From contig NW_026893687.1 of NCBI RefSeq assembly GCF_032452875.1, forward strand, positions 534,510-598,509: a stretch of DNA of 64,000 bases. Reading direction: 5' to 3'. Origin of the DNA: Bos javanicus (lineage: Eukaryota; Chordata; Mammalia; Artiodactyla; Bovidae). This document shows positions 10,246-23,544 of this stretch, one piece after another. The stretch's first letter is position 1. Every line of letters begins with the position of its first letter. Position numbers and translations under genes: made by a program. Under the pieces are notes generated by a model that was given only the letters and a program-made list of their open reading frames with translations, made no database searches and was not told the DNA's origin.

Positions 10246-10484
10246 CCTCTGGAGGCAATAAACAAAGAGCTGAGTAGGCACGAATCAAACAGTCAGCAGG
10301 CAAAAATCATGGATCTCAGCTGTGAGGAATCATGCTGCTCAGCTGGCAATAATCAAGCAGCTGAGCAGGCAGGAATTACACAGCAGCTGGCAATTGTCAA
10401 GCAGATGACAGGCAGGAATCATGCAGCTCAGCTGGCAATTGTCAAGCAGATGAGCAGACAGTAATCACGCAGCTCAGCAGGCCC
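10246..10484. repeat. Alpha module, five 46-mers
   Basis: Standard start and end, with GCAAAAATCATGGATC and a 2-bp loss in ACACAGCAGCTGGC. Confidence 0.92.
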
Positions 10485-12992
10485 TGATCACGTGACTGAG
10501 CATGCACTGTTCACCTGGCTGATCATACACTGATCATGTGATTGTACAAGCACTGATCACTTGGATATCATGCACTGATCACGTGGCTAATCATACATTA
10601 TTCACGTGTCTGACCATGCACTGATCACGTGGCTGATCATGCAATGATCACGTAGCTACCATATACTGGTCCCATGAGTGATCATGCACTGATCACGTAT
10701 TTGATCGTGCACTGATCACGTGGCTGATCATGCACTGAACACGTGACTGATCATGCACTGATCATGTGACTGATCATGCACTGATCACGTGGCTATCATG
10801 CACTGCTCACGTGGCTGATCATGCACTGATCACGCAGCCACCATGTACTGGTCACATGACTGATCATGCACTGATCACATAATTGATCAAGCACTGATCA
10901 CCTGGCTTATCATGCATTGATTATGTGACTGATCATGTGCTGATCATGTCTGGTGTCACACACTGATCATGTGCATCTGGAGGCAATGAACAATGAGCTG
11001 AGTAGGCAGGAATCAGTCAGCAGGATATAATCATGGAACTCAGCTTTGAGAAATCATGCTGCTCAGCTGGCAATAATCAAGTAGATGAGCAAGCAGGAAT
11101 TATGCAGCACAGGTGGCAATTGTTAAGAAGATGACAGGCAGGAATCGTACAGCTCAGCTGTTATTTGTCAAGCAGATGAGCAGACAGTAATCACACAGCT
11201 CAGCAGGCCCTGATCACGTGACTGAGCATGCACTGTTCAAGTCGCTGATCACACACCTAACACATGAATGATCATGCACTGATTACGTGGCTCTCATGCA
11301 CTGATCACGTGATTGCGCATGCACTGATCACGTAATTGTATGCACTGCTCACGTGGCTATCATACACTGATGACGTGGCTGATCATGCACTGATCACGTA
11401 GCTATCTTGCACTGATCACTTCGCTGATCATACACTAATCACGGGACTTATCGTGCACTGATCACGGCGCTATCATGCATTGTCTACATGACTCCACATG
11501 TACTGATCACGTGGATGATCATGCACTGATCACGTGACTGACCATGCACTGATCACATGACTGATCATTCACTGATCACCTGGCTGATCAAGCACTGATC
11601 ACATAATTGATCATGCACTGATAATTTGGCTGATCATGCACTGATCACGTGGCTGATCATACACTGAACACGTGACTGATCATGCACTGATCACATGGCT
11701 ATCATGCACTGATCACTTGGCTGGTCATACACTGATCATATGACTAATCATGCACTGTTCACGTGACTGATCATCTACTGATCATGTGACTGATCATGCA
11801 CTGATCACGTAATTGATCATGCACTATTCACGTGGCTGATCATGTAATGATCCGTGACTGACCATGCACTGATCACGTGACTGATCATCCACTGGTCAGT
11901 TGGCTATCATGCACTGATTACTTGGCTGATCATACACTGATCACGTGACTGATAATGCACTGATCATCTGGCTATCATGCACTGATTACCTGGCTATCGT
12001 GCACTGATCACGTGGTTCATCATACACTGATCACGAGACTGATCATGCACTGATCACGTCTATATCATGCACTGATCACATGACTGCCCATGCACTGATC
12101 ACACGGATGATCATACACTGATCATGTGACAGATCACGCACTGATCACGTGGCTATCATGCACTGCTCACGTGGCTGTTCATTCAATGATCATGTAGCTA
12201 CCATGTACTGGTCACGTGAGTGATCATGCACTGATCACGTAATTGATCATGCACTGATCAGTTGACTTATCATGCACTGTTCACGAGAGTGATCATGCAC
12301 TGATCACTTGAGTGATCATGCAATGATCTCGTGGCTTTCATGCACGGCTCATGTGGCTGGTCATGCAATGATCACGTAGCTACCATATACTGGTCACGTG
12401 ACTGATCATGCACTGATCACGTAACTGATCATGCACTGATCATGTGGCTGATCATACACTGATTACGTGGTTGATCATCCACTGATCACGTGACTGATCA
12501 TGCACTGATCACGTGACTGATCATGCACTGATCACGTGGCTATCATGCACTGATCACTTGGCTGGTCATACACTGATCAGGTGCCTGGTCATGCAGAGAT
12601 TACATGACTGATCATGCACTGAACACGTGACTGATCATGCACTGATCACGTGGCTATCATGCACTACTCACGTGGCTGAACATGCAATGATCATGTAGCT
12701 ACCATGTACCGGTCCGGTGACTGATCATACACCCATTAGGTGACGGATCATGCACTGATCACGTCGCTGATCATACACTGATCACCTGCCTGGTCATGCA
12801 CAGATCACGTGACAAATCATGAACTGATCACATAGCTATCATGAACTGATCACCTGGCTGATCATGCACTGATACCGTGACTGAGCATGGACTGATCACA
12901 TGACTATCCTGTAGTGATCACGTGACTTAATGGCTCTGATCATGTGACTGATCATGCGCTGATCACGTTTGCTATCATACACTGATCATTTG
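10485..12992. repeat. Diverged monomer tract with an embedded beta module
   Basis: Monomer DNA on both sides of the beta module at 10974. The stretch after 11210 has the 'C-type' order (CACACCTAACACATGAATG, GATTGCGCATGC, GTAATTGTATGC, CGGCGCTATCATGCATTG, CATGACTCCACATG) that recurs after the modules at 12993, 15346 and 19293. Confidence 0.9.
10974..11210. repeat. Beta module, five 46-mers
   Basis: Begins CATCTGGAGGCAATGAAC. Beta features are AATGAAC instead of AATAAAC, GGAATCAGTCAGCAGG without the AAACAG insert, and the left flank TCTGGTGTCACACAC. It lies only 728 bp after the previous module start. Confidence 0.9.
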
Positions 12993-13233
12993 CCTCTGGA
13001 GGCAATAAACAAAGAGCTGAGTAGGCACGAATCAAACAGTCAGCAGGCAATAATCATGGAACTCAGGTGTGAGAAATCATGCTGCTCAGCTGGCAATAAT
13101 CAAGCAGCTGAGCAGGCAGGAATTACGCAGCACAGCTGGCAATTGTCAAGCAGATGACAGGCAGGAATCATGCAGGTCAGCTGGCAATTTTCAAGCAGAT
13201 GAGCAGACAGGAATCACACAGCTCAGCAGGCCC
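12993..13233. repeat. Alpha module, five 46-mers
   Basis: Carries GTGAGAAATCATG, shared with the module at 24621, 11628 bp further on. Also has the private CAATTTTCAAGC. Confidence 0.92.
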
Positions 13234-15345
13234 TTATCACGTGACTGAGCATGCACTATTCACCTGGCTGATCATACACTGATCACGTGATGATCATGCA
13301 CTGATCACTTGGATATCATGCACTGATCACGTGGCTGATCATACACCGATCACGTGTCTGACCATGCACTGATCACGTGGCTGATCACACACCTATCACG
13401 TGAATGATCATGCACTGATCACGTGGCTCTCATGCACTGATCACGTGATTGCGCATGCACTGATCACGTAATTGTATGCACTGATGACGTGGCTATCATG
13501 CACTGATGAAGTGGCTGATCATGCACTGATCATGTGACTGATCATGCACTGATCACGTAGCTATCTTGCACTGATCCCTTGGCTGATCATACACTCATTT
13601 CGGGACTGATCATGCACTGATCACCGCGCTATCATGCATTGACTAAATGACTCCACATGCACTGATCACGTGGATGATCATACACTGATCACGTGACTGA
13701 TCATGCACTGATCATCTGGTATCCTGCACTCATTACCTGGCTATCGTGCACTGATCACGTGGTTGATCATTCACTGATCACGAGAGTGATCATACACTGA
13801 TCACAAGACTGATCATGCACTGATCACTTCTATATCATGCACTGATCACATGACTGCCCATGCACTGATCACGTGGATGATCATACACTGATCATGTGAC
13901 AGATCATGCAGTGATCACGTGGCTATCATGCACTGATAAGTGGCTGATCATACTCTGCTCCTGAAACTGATCATGCAATCATCACGTGGCTATCATGCAC
14001 TGCTCACGTGGCTGATCATGCAATGATCATGTAGCTACCATGTACTAGTCACTTGAGTGATCGTGCACTGATAACGTAATAGATCATGCACTGATCAGGT
14101 GACTTATCATGCACTGTTCACCTGACTGATCATGCACTGATCACGTGACTGATCATGCACTGATCTCGTGGCTATCATGCACGGCTCACGTGGCTGATCA
14201 TGCAATGATCACCTAGATACCATGTACTGGTCACATGACTGATCATGCACTGATGACGTAATTGATCATGCAGTGATCATGTGGCTGATCATGCACTGAT
14301 CACGTGGCTGATCATACACTGATTACGTGACTGATCATGCACTGATCATGTGACTGATCATGCACTGATCACTTGGCTGTCATGCACTGATCACTTGGCT
14401 GGTCATACACTGATCACTTGCCTGGTCATGCACAGATTACATGACTGATCATGCACTGATCACGTGACTGATTATGCACTGATCACCTGGCTATCATGCA
14501 CTAATCACGTGGCTGATCATGCAATGATCATGTAGCTACCATGTACTGATCACGTGACTGATCATACAACCATCAGGTGACTGATCATGCACTGATCACG
14601 TGGCTCTCATGCACTGATCACGTGGCTATCATGCACTGATCACGTGGATATAATGCACTGATCACGTGGCTGATCACACACGTATCACATGACTGATCAT
14701 GCACTGATCACGTGGCTATCATGCACTGATCACGTGGCTGATCACGCATGATCACGTAGCTACCATGTACTGGTCACTGACTGATCATGCACTGATTACG
14801 AATTGATCCTGCACTGATCACATGGCTCATCACGCACTGATCCGGTGGCTGATCACACACGTATCAGCTGACTGATCATGTACAGATCACGTGACTAATC
14901 ATGAAGTGATCACGTGGCTATCCTGCAATGATCACGTGGATATCATGCACTGATCACGTGGCTATCATGCACTGATCACGTGGCTGATCATGCAATGATC
15001 ACGTAGCTACCATGCACTGGTCACGTGACTGATCTTGCACTGATCAGGTAATTGATCATGCACTGATCACGTGACTGATCATGCACAGTCACGTGACTGA
15101 TCATGCACAGATCACGTGACTGTTCATGCACTGATCACGTGGCTATCATGCACTGATCATGTGGCTATCATGCACTGCTCACGTGGCTGATCATGCAATG
15201 ATCACGCAGCTACCATGTACTGGTCACATGACTGATCATGCACTGATCACATAATTGATCATGCACTGATCACCTGGCTTATCATGCATTGATCATGTGA
15301 CTGATCATGTGCTGATCATGTTTGGTGTCACACACTGATCATGTG

Positions 15346-15581
15346 CCTCTGGAGGCAATGAGCATAGAGCTGAGTAGGCAGGAATCAGTCAGCAGGCTAT
15401 AATCATGGAACTCACCTCTGAGAAATCATGCTGCTCAGCTGGCAATAATCAAGTAGATGAGCAGGCAGGAATTACGCAGCACAGGTGGCAATTGTCAAGG
15501 AGATGACAGGCAGGATCGTGCAGCTCAGCTGGAAATTGTAAAGCAGATGAGCAGACAGTAATCACGCAGCTCAGCAGGCCC
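15346..15581. repeat. Beta module, five 46-mers
   Basis: GGCAATGAGCATAGAGC start, GGCTATAATCATGG, and the variants GGCAGGATCGTGC and TTGTAAAGCAG. The last two recur in the beta module at 26976. Confidence 0.92.
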
Positions 15582-16207
15582 TGATCACGTGCCTGAGCAT
15601 TCACTGTTCACATGGCTGATCACACACCTATCACGTGACTGATCATGCACTGATCATGTGACTGATCATGCACTGATCACATAGCTATCTTGCACTGATC
15701 ACTTGGCTGATCATACACTCATCACGGAACAGATCGTGCACTGATCACGGCGCTATCATGCATTGACTACATGACTCCACATGCACTGATCACGTGGATG
15801 ATCATGCACTGATCACGGGACTGACCATGCACTGATCACGTGACTGATCATGCACTGATCACATGGCTGATCATGCACTGATCATGTGGCTGATCATGCA
15901 GTGATCACGTGGCTGATCATACACTGATCACATGACTGATCATGCACTGATCACGTGGCTATCATGCACTGATCACTTGGCTGGACATACACTGATCACG
16001 TGCCTGGTCATGCACTGATCACGTGGCTGATCATGCACTGATCACGTGACTGATCATGCACTGATCTCGTGTCTGATCATGCACTGATACCGTGACTGAG
16101 CATGGACTGATCACATAACTATCATGTAGTGATCACGTGACTTAATGGCGCTGACCATGTGAATGATCATGCGCTGAGCATGTTTGCTATCATACACTGA
16201 TCATGTG

Positions 16208-16282
16208 CCTCTGGAGGCAATAAACAAAGAGCTGAGTAGGCACGAATCAAACAGTCAGCAGGCAAAAATCATGGAAATCAGC
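16208..16282. repeat. Truncated alpha module (75 bp)
   Basis: Starts normally but stops at ATGGAAATCAGC and continues as monomer ACTGATCACGTGG. The copy at 27835 has the same breakpoint and the same GCAAAAATC and GGAAATC variants. Confidence 0.92.
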
Positions 16283-19200
16283 ACTGATCACGTGGCTGAT
16301 CATACACTGTTCACGTGTCTGACCATGCACTGATCACGTGGCTGATCATACACTGTTCACGTAACTGATCATGCACTGATCACATAATTGATCATGCACT
16401 AATCACGTGGCTGATCATGCACTGATCACGTGGCTATCATGCACTGCTCACGTGGCTGATCATGCACTGATTACGTGACTGACCGTGCACTGATCACGTG
16501 ACCGATCATGCACTGATCACGTGGCTGATCATGCAATGATCACGTAGCTACCATGTACTGGTCACGTGACTGATCATGCATTGATCACGTAATTGATACT
16601 GCACTGATCACGTAGCTCATCATGCACTGATCACGTGGCTATCATGCACTGCTCACGCGGCTGTCCATGCAATGATCACGTAGCTACCATGTACTGGTCA
16701 CGTGAGTGATCATGCACTGATCACGTTATTGATCATGCACTGATCAGTTGACTTATCATGCACTGTTCACGTGAGTGGTCATGCACTGATCACGTGACTG
16801 ATCATGCACTGATCTCGTGGCTATCATGCACGGCTCATGTGGCTAATCATGCAATGATCACCTAGCTACCATATACTGGTCACGTGACTGATCACGCACT
16901 GATCATGTAATTGATCATGCACTGATCACGTGACTGATCATGCACTGATCACGTGGCTATCATGCACTGATCACTTGGCTGGTCATACACTGATCACGTG
17001 ACTGATCATGCACTGAACACGTGGCTGATCATGCACTGATCATGTGACTGATCATGCACTGATCACGTAGCTATCTTGCACTGGTCACTTGGCTGATCAT
17101 ACACTCATCATGGGACTGATCGTGCACTGATTGCGGCGCTATAATGCATTGACTACATGACTCCACATGCACTGAACACGTGCATGATCATGCACTGATC
17201 ACGTGGCTATCATGCACTGATCATTTGGATGGTCATACACTGATCATGTGCCTGGTCATGCACTGATCATGTGGCTGATCATGCACTTATCACGTGACTG
17301 ATCATGCACTGATCACGTGTCTATCATGCACTGATCACGTGGCTATCATTCACAGATAACATGGCTGATCATGCAATGATCACGTAGCTACCATGTACTG
17401 GTCACGTGAATGATCATGCACAGATCACGTGGCTGATCATGCACTGATCACGTGGCTGATCATGCACTGATCACGTGGCTGATCATGAACTGATCACGTG
17501 GCTATCATGCACTGCTCACGTGGCTGATCATGCAATGATCACGTAGCTACCATGTACTGGTCACGTGACTGATCATGCACTGATCACGTAATTGATCATG
17601 CCCTGGTCATGTGGCTGATCATGCACTGATCACGCGGCTGATCAAACACTGATCACGTGACTGATCATGCACTGATCACGTGGCTGATCATGCACTGATC
17701 ACTTGGCTGGCCATACTGATCACGTGCCTCGTCATGCACTGATCACGTGGCTGATCATGCACTGATCACGTGACTGATCATGCACTGATCACGTGGCTAT
17801 CATGCAGTGATCACGTGGCTATCATGCACAGATCACGTGACTGATCATGCACTGATCACGTGGCTGATTATGCACTGATCACGTGACTGATCATGCACTG
17901 TTCACGAGACTCATCATGCACTGATGACATGGATATCATGCACTGATCACGTGTTTGATCATACAGTGTTCACGTGTCTGACCATGCACTGCTCACGTTG
18001 CTGATCATACACTGTTCACGTAACTGATCATGCACTGATCACGTGGATTTCATGCATTGATCACGTGGCTGAACATGCACTGTTCACGTGGCTTACCACA
18101 CACCTGTCACGTGACTGATCATGCACTGATCACGTGGCTCTCATGCACTGATCACGTGGCTGATCATACTCTGCTCACGTAACTGATCATGCACACATCA
18201 CGGGGCTGATCATGCAATGATCCCGTAGCTACCATGTACTGGTCACGTGACTGATCATGCACTGATCACGTGGCTGATCACACACGTATCACGTGACTGA
18301 TCATGCACTGATCACGTGGCTCTCATGCACTAATCACGTGGCTATCATTCACTGATCACGTGGATATCATGCACTGATCACGTGGCTGATCACACACGTA
18401 TCACATGACTGATCATGCACTGATCACATGGCTATCATGCACTGATCACGTAATTGATCATGCAATGATCACGTGGCTGATCATGCACTGAACACGTGAA
18501 TAATCATGCACTGATCACGTGACTGATCATGCACTGATCACGTGGCTATTATGTACTGATCACGTGGCTGATCATGCAATGATCACGCAGCTACCATGTA
18601 CTGGTCACGTGACTGATTATGCACTGATGACGTAATTGATCACGCACTGATCATGTGGCAGATCATGCACTGATCACGTGACTGATCATGCACTTATCAC
18701 GTGACTTATCATGCACTGATCACGTGGTTATCATGCACTGATCACTTGGCTGGTCATACAGTGATCACGCAGCTACCATGTACTGGTCACGTGACTGATC
18801 ATGCACTGATGATGTAATTGATCATGCACTGATCATGTGGCTGATCATGCACTGATTACGTGGCTGATCATGCACTGATTACGTGGCTGATCATGCACTG
18901 ATCACGTGGCTATCATGCACTTATCACATGGCTGGTCATACACTGATCATATAGCTACCAAATACCGGTCACGTGAATGATCATACACCCATCAGGTGAC
19001 TGATCATGCACTGATCACGTGGCTATCATGCACTGACCGCGAGACTGAAAATGCACTGATCATGTTTAAACATACACTGATCACATGACTTCCCATGCAC
19101 TGATCATGTGGATGATCATACACTAATCATGTGACAGATCATGCACTGATCACGTGGCTGACCATGCACTGATACCGTGACTGAGCATGGACTGATCACA

Positions 19201-19292
19201 TGACTATCATATAGTGATCACGTGAGTTAACGGCGCTGATCATGTGACTAATCATGCGCTGATCATGTTTGCTATCATACACTGATCATGTG

Positions 19293-19533
19293 CCTCTGGA
19301 GGCAATAAACAAAGAGCTGAGTAGGCACGAATCAAACAGTCAGCAGGCAATAATCATGGAACTCAGCTGTGAGGAATCATGCTGCTCAGCTGGGAATAAT
19401 CAAGCAGCTGAGCAGGCAGGAATTACGCAGCACAGCTGCTAATTGTCAAGCAGATGACAGGCAGGAATCGTGCAGCTCAGCTGGCAATTGTCAAGCAGAT
19501 GAGCAGACAGTAATCACGCAGCTCAACATGCCC
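19293..19533. repeat. Alpha module, five 46-mers
   Basis: Ends CTCAACATGCCC instead of CTCAGCAGGCCC; the partner at 30846 ends CTCAACAGGCCC. Also has CAGCTGGGAATAATC and CAGCTGCTAATTG. Confidence 0.92.
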
Positions 19534-20925
19534 TGATCACGTGACTGAGCATGCACTGTTCACGTGGCTGATCACACACCTATCACGTGAATAATCATGC
19601 ACTGAACACGTGGCTCTCATGCACTGATCACATGATTGCACATGCACTGATCACGTAATTGTATGCACTGCTCACGTGGCTATCATGCACTGATGACGTG
19701 GCTGATCATGCACTGATCACGTAGCTATCTTGCACTGATCACTTCGCTAATCATACACTCATCACGGGACTGATCATGAACTGATCACGGCGCTATCATG
19801 CATTGTCTACATGACTCCACATGCACTGATCACGTGGATGATCATGCACTGATCAGGTGACTGACCATGCACTGATCACATGACTGATCATCCACTGATC
19901 ACGTGGCGATCATGCACTGATCACGTGGCTGATCATACACTGATCACGTGACTGTTCATGCACTGATCACATGACTGATCATCCACTGATCACGTGGCTA
20001 TCATGCACTGCTCACGCGACTGTTCATGCAATGATCACGTAGCTACCATGTACTCGTCAAGTGAATGATCATGCACTGATCACGTAATTGATCATGCACT
20101 GATCACGTAGCTGATCATGCACTGAACACGTGAATGACCATGCACTGATCACGTGACTGATCATGCACTGATCACGTGACTGATCATGCACTGATCACGT
20201 GGTTATCATGCACTGATCACTTGGCTGGACATACACTGATCACGTGCCTGGTCATGCACAGATTACATGACTGATCATGCACAGATCACATGGCTATCGT
20301 GTACTACTCAGCTGGCTGATCATGCAATGATCATGTAGGTACCATGTACCGGTCAGGTCACTGATCATACACCCATCAGGTGACGGATCATGCACTGATC
20401 ACGTGGCTATCATGCACTGATCACTTGGCTGGACATACACTGATCACGTGGCTGATCATGCGATGATCACGCAGCTACCATGTACTGGTCACATGACTGA
20501 TCATGCACTGATCACGTGACTGTCATGCAGTGATCACGTGGCTATCATGCACTGATCACGTGGCTGATCATGCACTGATCACGTAGCTATCTTGCACAGA
20601 TCACTTGACTAATCATACACTGATCAGGTGACTGATCATGAACTGATCACGTGGCTATCATGCATTGACTACATGCCTCCACATGCACTGATCACGTCGA
20701 TATCATGCACTGATCAGGTGACTGACCATGCACTGATCACGTGGATGATCATACACTAATCATGTGACAGATCATGCACTGATCACGTGGCTGATCATGC
20801 ACTGATACCGTGACTGAGCATGGACTGATCACATGACTATCATGTAGTGATCACGTGACTTAATGGCGCTGATCATGTGACTGATCATGCGCTGATCATG
20901 TTTGCTATCGTACACTGATCATGTG

Positions 20926-21166
20926 CCTCTGGAGGCAATAAACAAAGAGCTGAGTAGGCACGAATCAAACAGTCAGCAGGCAATAATCATGGAACTCAGG
21001 TGTGAGGAATCATGCTGCTCAGCTGGCAATAATCAAGCAGCTGAGCAGGCAGGAATTACGCAGCACAGCTGACAATTGTCAAGCAGATGACAGGCAGGAA
21101 TCGTGCAGCTCAGCTGGCAATTGTCAAGCAGATGAGCAGACAGTAATCACGCAGCTCAGCAGGCCC
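20926..21166. repeat. Alpha module, five 46-mers
   Basis: Carries AGCTGACAATTGTC, shared with the module at 32320. Standard start and CTCAGCAGGCCC end. Confidence 0.92.
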
Positions 21167-22106
21167 TGATCACGTGACTGAGCATGCACTGTTCACGTGG
21201 CTGATCATACACTGATCACGTGATGATCATGCACTGATCACTTAGATATCATGCACTGATCACGTGGCTGATCATACACTGTTCACGTGTCTGACCATGC
21301 ACTGATCACGTGGCTGATCATACAGTGCTCAGGTAACTGATCATGCACTGATCACGTGGCTGATCATGCACTGATCACGTGGCTGAACATGCACTGTTCA
21401 CGTGGCTGATCACACACCTGTCACGTGACATATCATGCACTGATCACGTGGCACTCATGCACTGATCACGTGGCTGATCATACTCTGCTCACGTGACTCA
21501 TCATGCACAGATAACGTGGCTATCATGCACTGATCACGTGGCTGATCATGGAATGATCACGTAGCTACCATATACTGGTCACGTGACTGATCATGCACTG
21601 ATCACGTAAATGATCATGCACTGTTCACGTGACTGATCATGTACTGATCACGTGACTGATCATGCACTGATCACGTGGCTATCATGCACTGCTCACGTGG
21701 CTGATCATGCAACGATCACGTAGCAACCATGTACTGGTCACGTGACTGATCATGCACTGATCACGTAATTGATCATGCACTGATCACGTGGCTCATCATG
21801 CACTGATCACGTGACTATCATGCACTGATCACGTGACTATCATGCACTGATCACGTGGATATCATGCACTGATCACGTGGCTGATCATACACGTATCACG
21901 TGACTGATCATGCACTGATCACGTGACTGATCATGCACTGATCACGTGGCTGATCATACACTGATCACACTGCTATCATGCACAGGTCACATGACTGATC
22001 ATGCACTGATCACATAATTGATCATGCACTGATCACGTGGCTTATCATGCACTGATCACGTGACTGATCATGCACTGATCATGTTTGGTGTCACACTGAT
22101 CATGTG

Positions 22107-22343
22107 CCTCTGGAGGCAATGAACATAGAGCTGAGTAGGCACGAATCAGTCAGCAGGCAATAATCATGGAACTCAGCTCTGAGAAATCATGCTGCTCAGC
22201 TGGCAATAATCAAGCAGATGAGCAGGCAGGAATTACGCAGCACAGGTGGCAATTGTCAAGCAGATGACAGGCAGGAATCGTGCAGCTCAGCTGGCAATTG
22301 TCAAGCAGATGAGCAGACAGTAATCACGCAGCTCAGCAGGCCC
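22107..22343. repeat. Beta module, five 46-mers
   Basis: GGCAATGAACATAGAGC and CTCTGAGAAATCATG, both shared with the beta module at 33503. Left flank TTTGGTGTCACAC. Confidence 0.92.
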
Positions 22344-23349
22344 TGATCACGTGACTGAGCATGCACTGTTCACGTGGCTGATCACACACTGATCACGTGA
22401 CTGATCATGCACTGATCACGTGACTGATCATGCACTGATCACGTGGCTATCATGCACTGATCACGTGGCTGATCATACACTGATCACAGGACTGATCATG
22501 CACTGATCACGGGCTATCATGCACTGACACATGACTGACATGCACTGATCACGTGGCTGATCATGCACTGATCACGTGACTGATCATGCACTGATCACGT
22601 GACTGATCATGCACTGATCACGTGGCTGATCATGCACTGATCACGTGGCTATCATGCACTGATCACGTGGCTGATCATGCAATGATCAAGTAGCTACCAT
22701 GTACTGGTCACGTGACTGATCATGCACTGATCACGTAATTGATCATGCACTGATCACGTGGCTGATCATGCACTGATCACGTGACTGATCATGCACTGAT
22801 CACGTGACTGATCATGCACTGATCACGTGGCTATCATGCACTGATCACGTGGCTGATCATGCACTGATCACGTGGCTGATCATGCATGATCACGCAGCTA
22901 CCATTTACTGGTCACATGACTGATCATGCACTGATCACGTGACTGATCATGCACTGATCACGTGGCTATCATGCACTACTCACGTGGCTGATCATGCAAT
23001 GATCATATAGCTACCATGTACAGGTCACGTGAATGATCATACACCCATCAGGTGACTGATCATGCACTGATCACGTGGCTATCATGCACTGATCACGTGA
23101 CTGATCATGCACTGATCACGTCTATATCATGCACTGATCACATGACTGCCCATGCACTGATCACGTGGATGATCATACACTAATCATGTGACAGATCATG
23201 CACTGATCACGTGGCTGATCATGCACTGATACTGTGACTGAGCATGGACTGATCACATGACTATCATGTAGTGATCACGTGACTTAATGGCGCTGATCAT
23301 GTGACTGATCATGCGCTGATCATGTTTGCTATCATACACTGATCATGTG

Positions 23350-23544
23350 CCTCTGGAGGCAATAAACAAAGAGCTGAGTAGGCACGAATCAAACAGTCAG
23401 CAGGCAATAATCATGGAACTCAGCTGTGAGGAATCATGCTGCTCAGCTGGCAATAATCAAGCAGCTAGCAGGCAGGAATTATGCAGCACAGCTGGCAATT
23501 GTCAAGCAGATGAGCAGACATTAATCACGGAGCTCAGCAGGCCC
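23350..23544. repeat. Short alpha module, four 46-mers
   Basis: Lacks the GATGACAGGCAGG 46-mer and has a 1-bp loss giving CAGCTAGCAGGC. Both changes are shared with the module at 34746. Private changes include ATTAATCACGGAGC. Confidence 0.92.

Larger units (their letters stand above)
13234..19292. repeat. Diverged monomer tract with two embedded modules
   Basis: Monomers with frequent substitutions (CTCATTTCGGGAC, GCATTGACTAAATGAC, CATCTGGTATCCTGC). The phase skeleton, including shortened monomers such as CACGTGATGATC, matches 24862-30845, but many of the substitutions are absent there. It contains the beta module at 15346 and the truncated alpha module at 16208. Confidence 0.9.
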
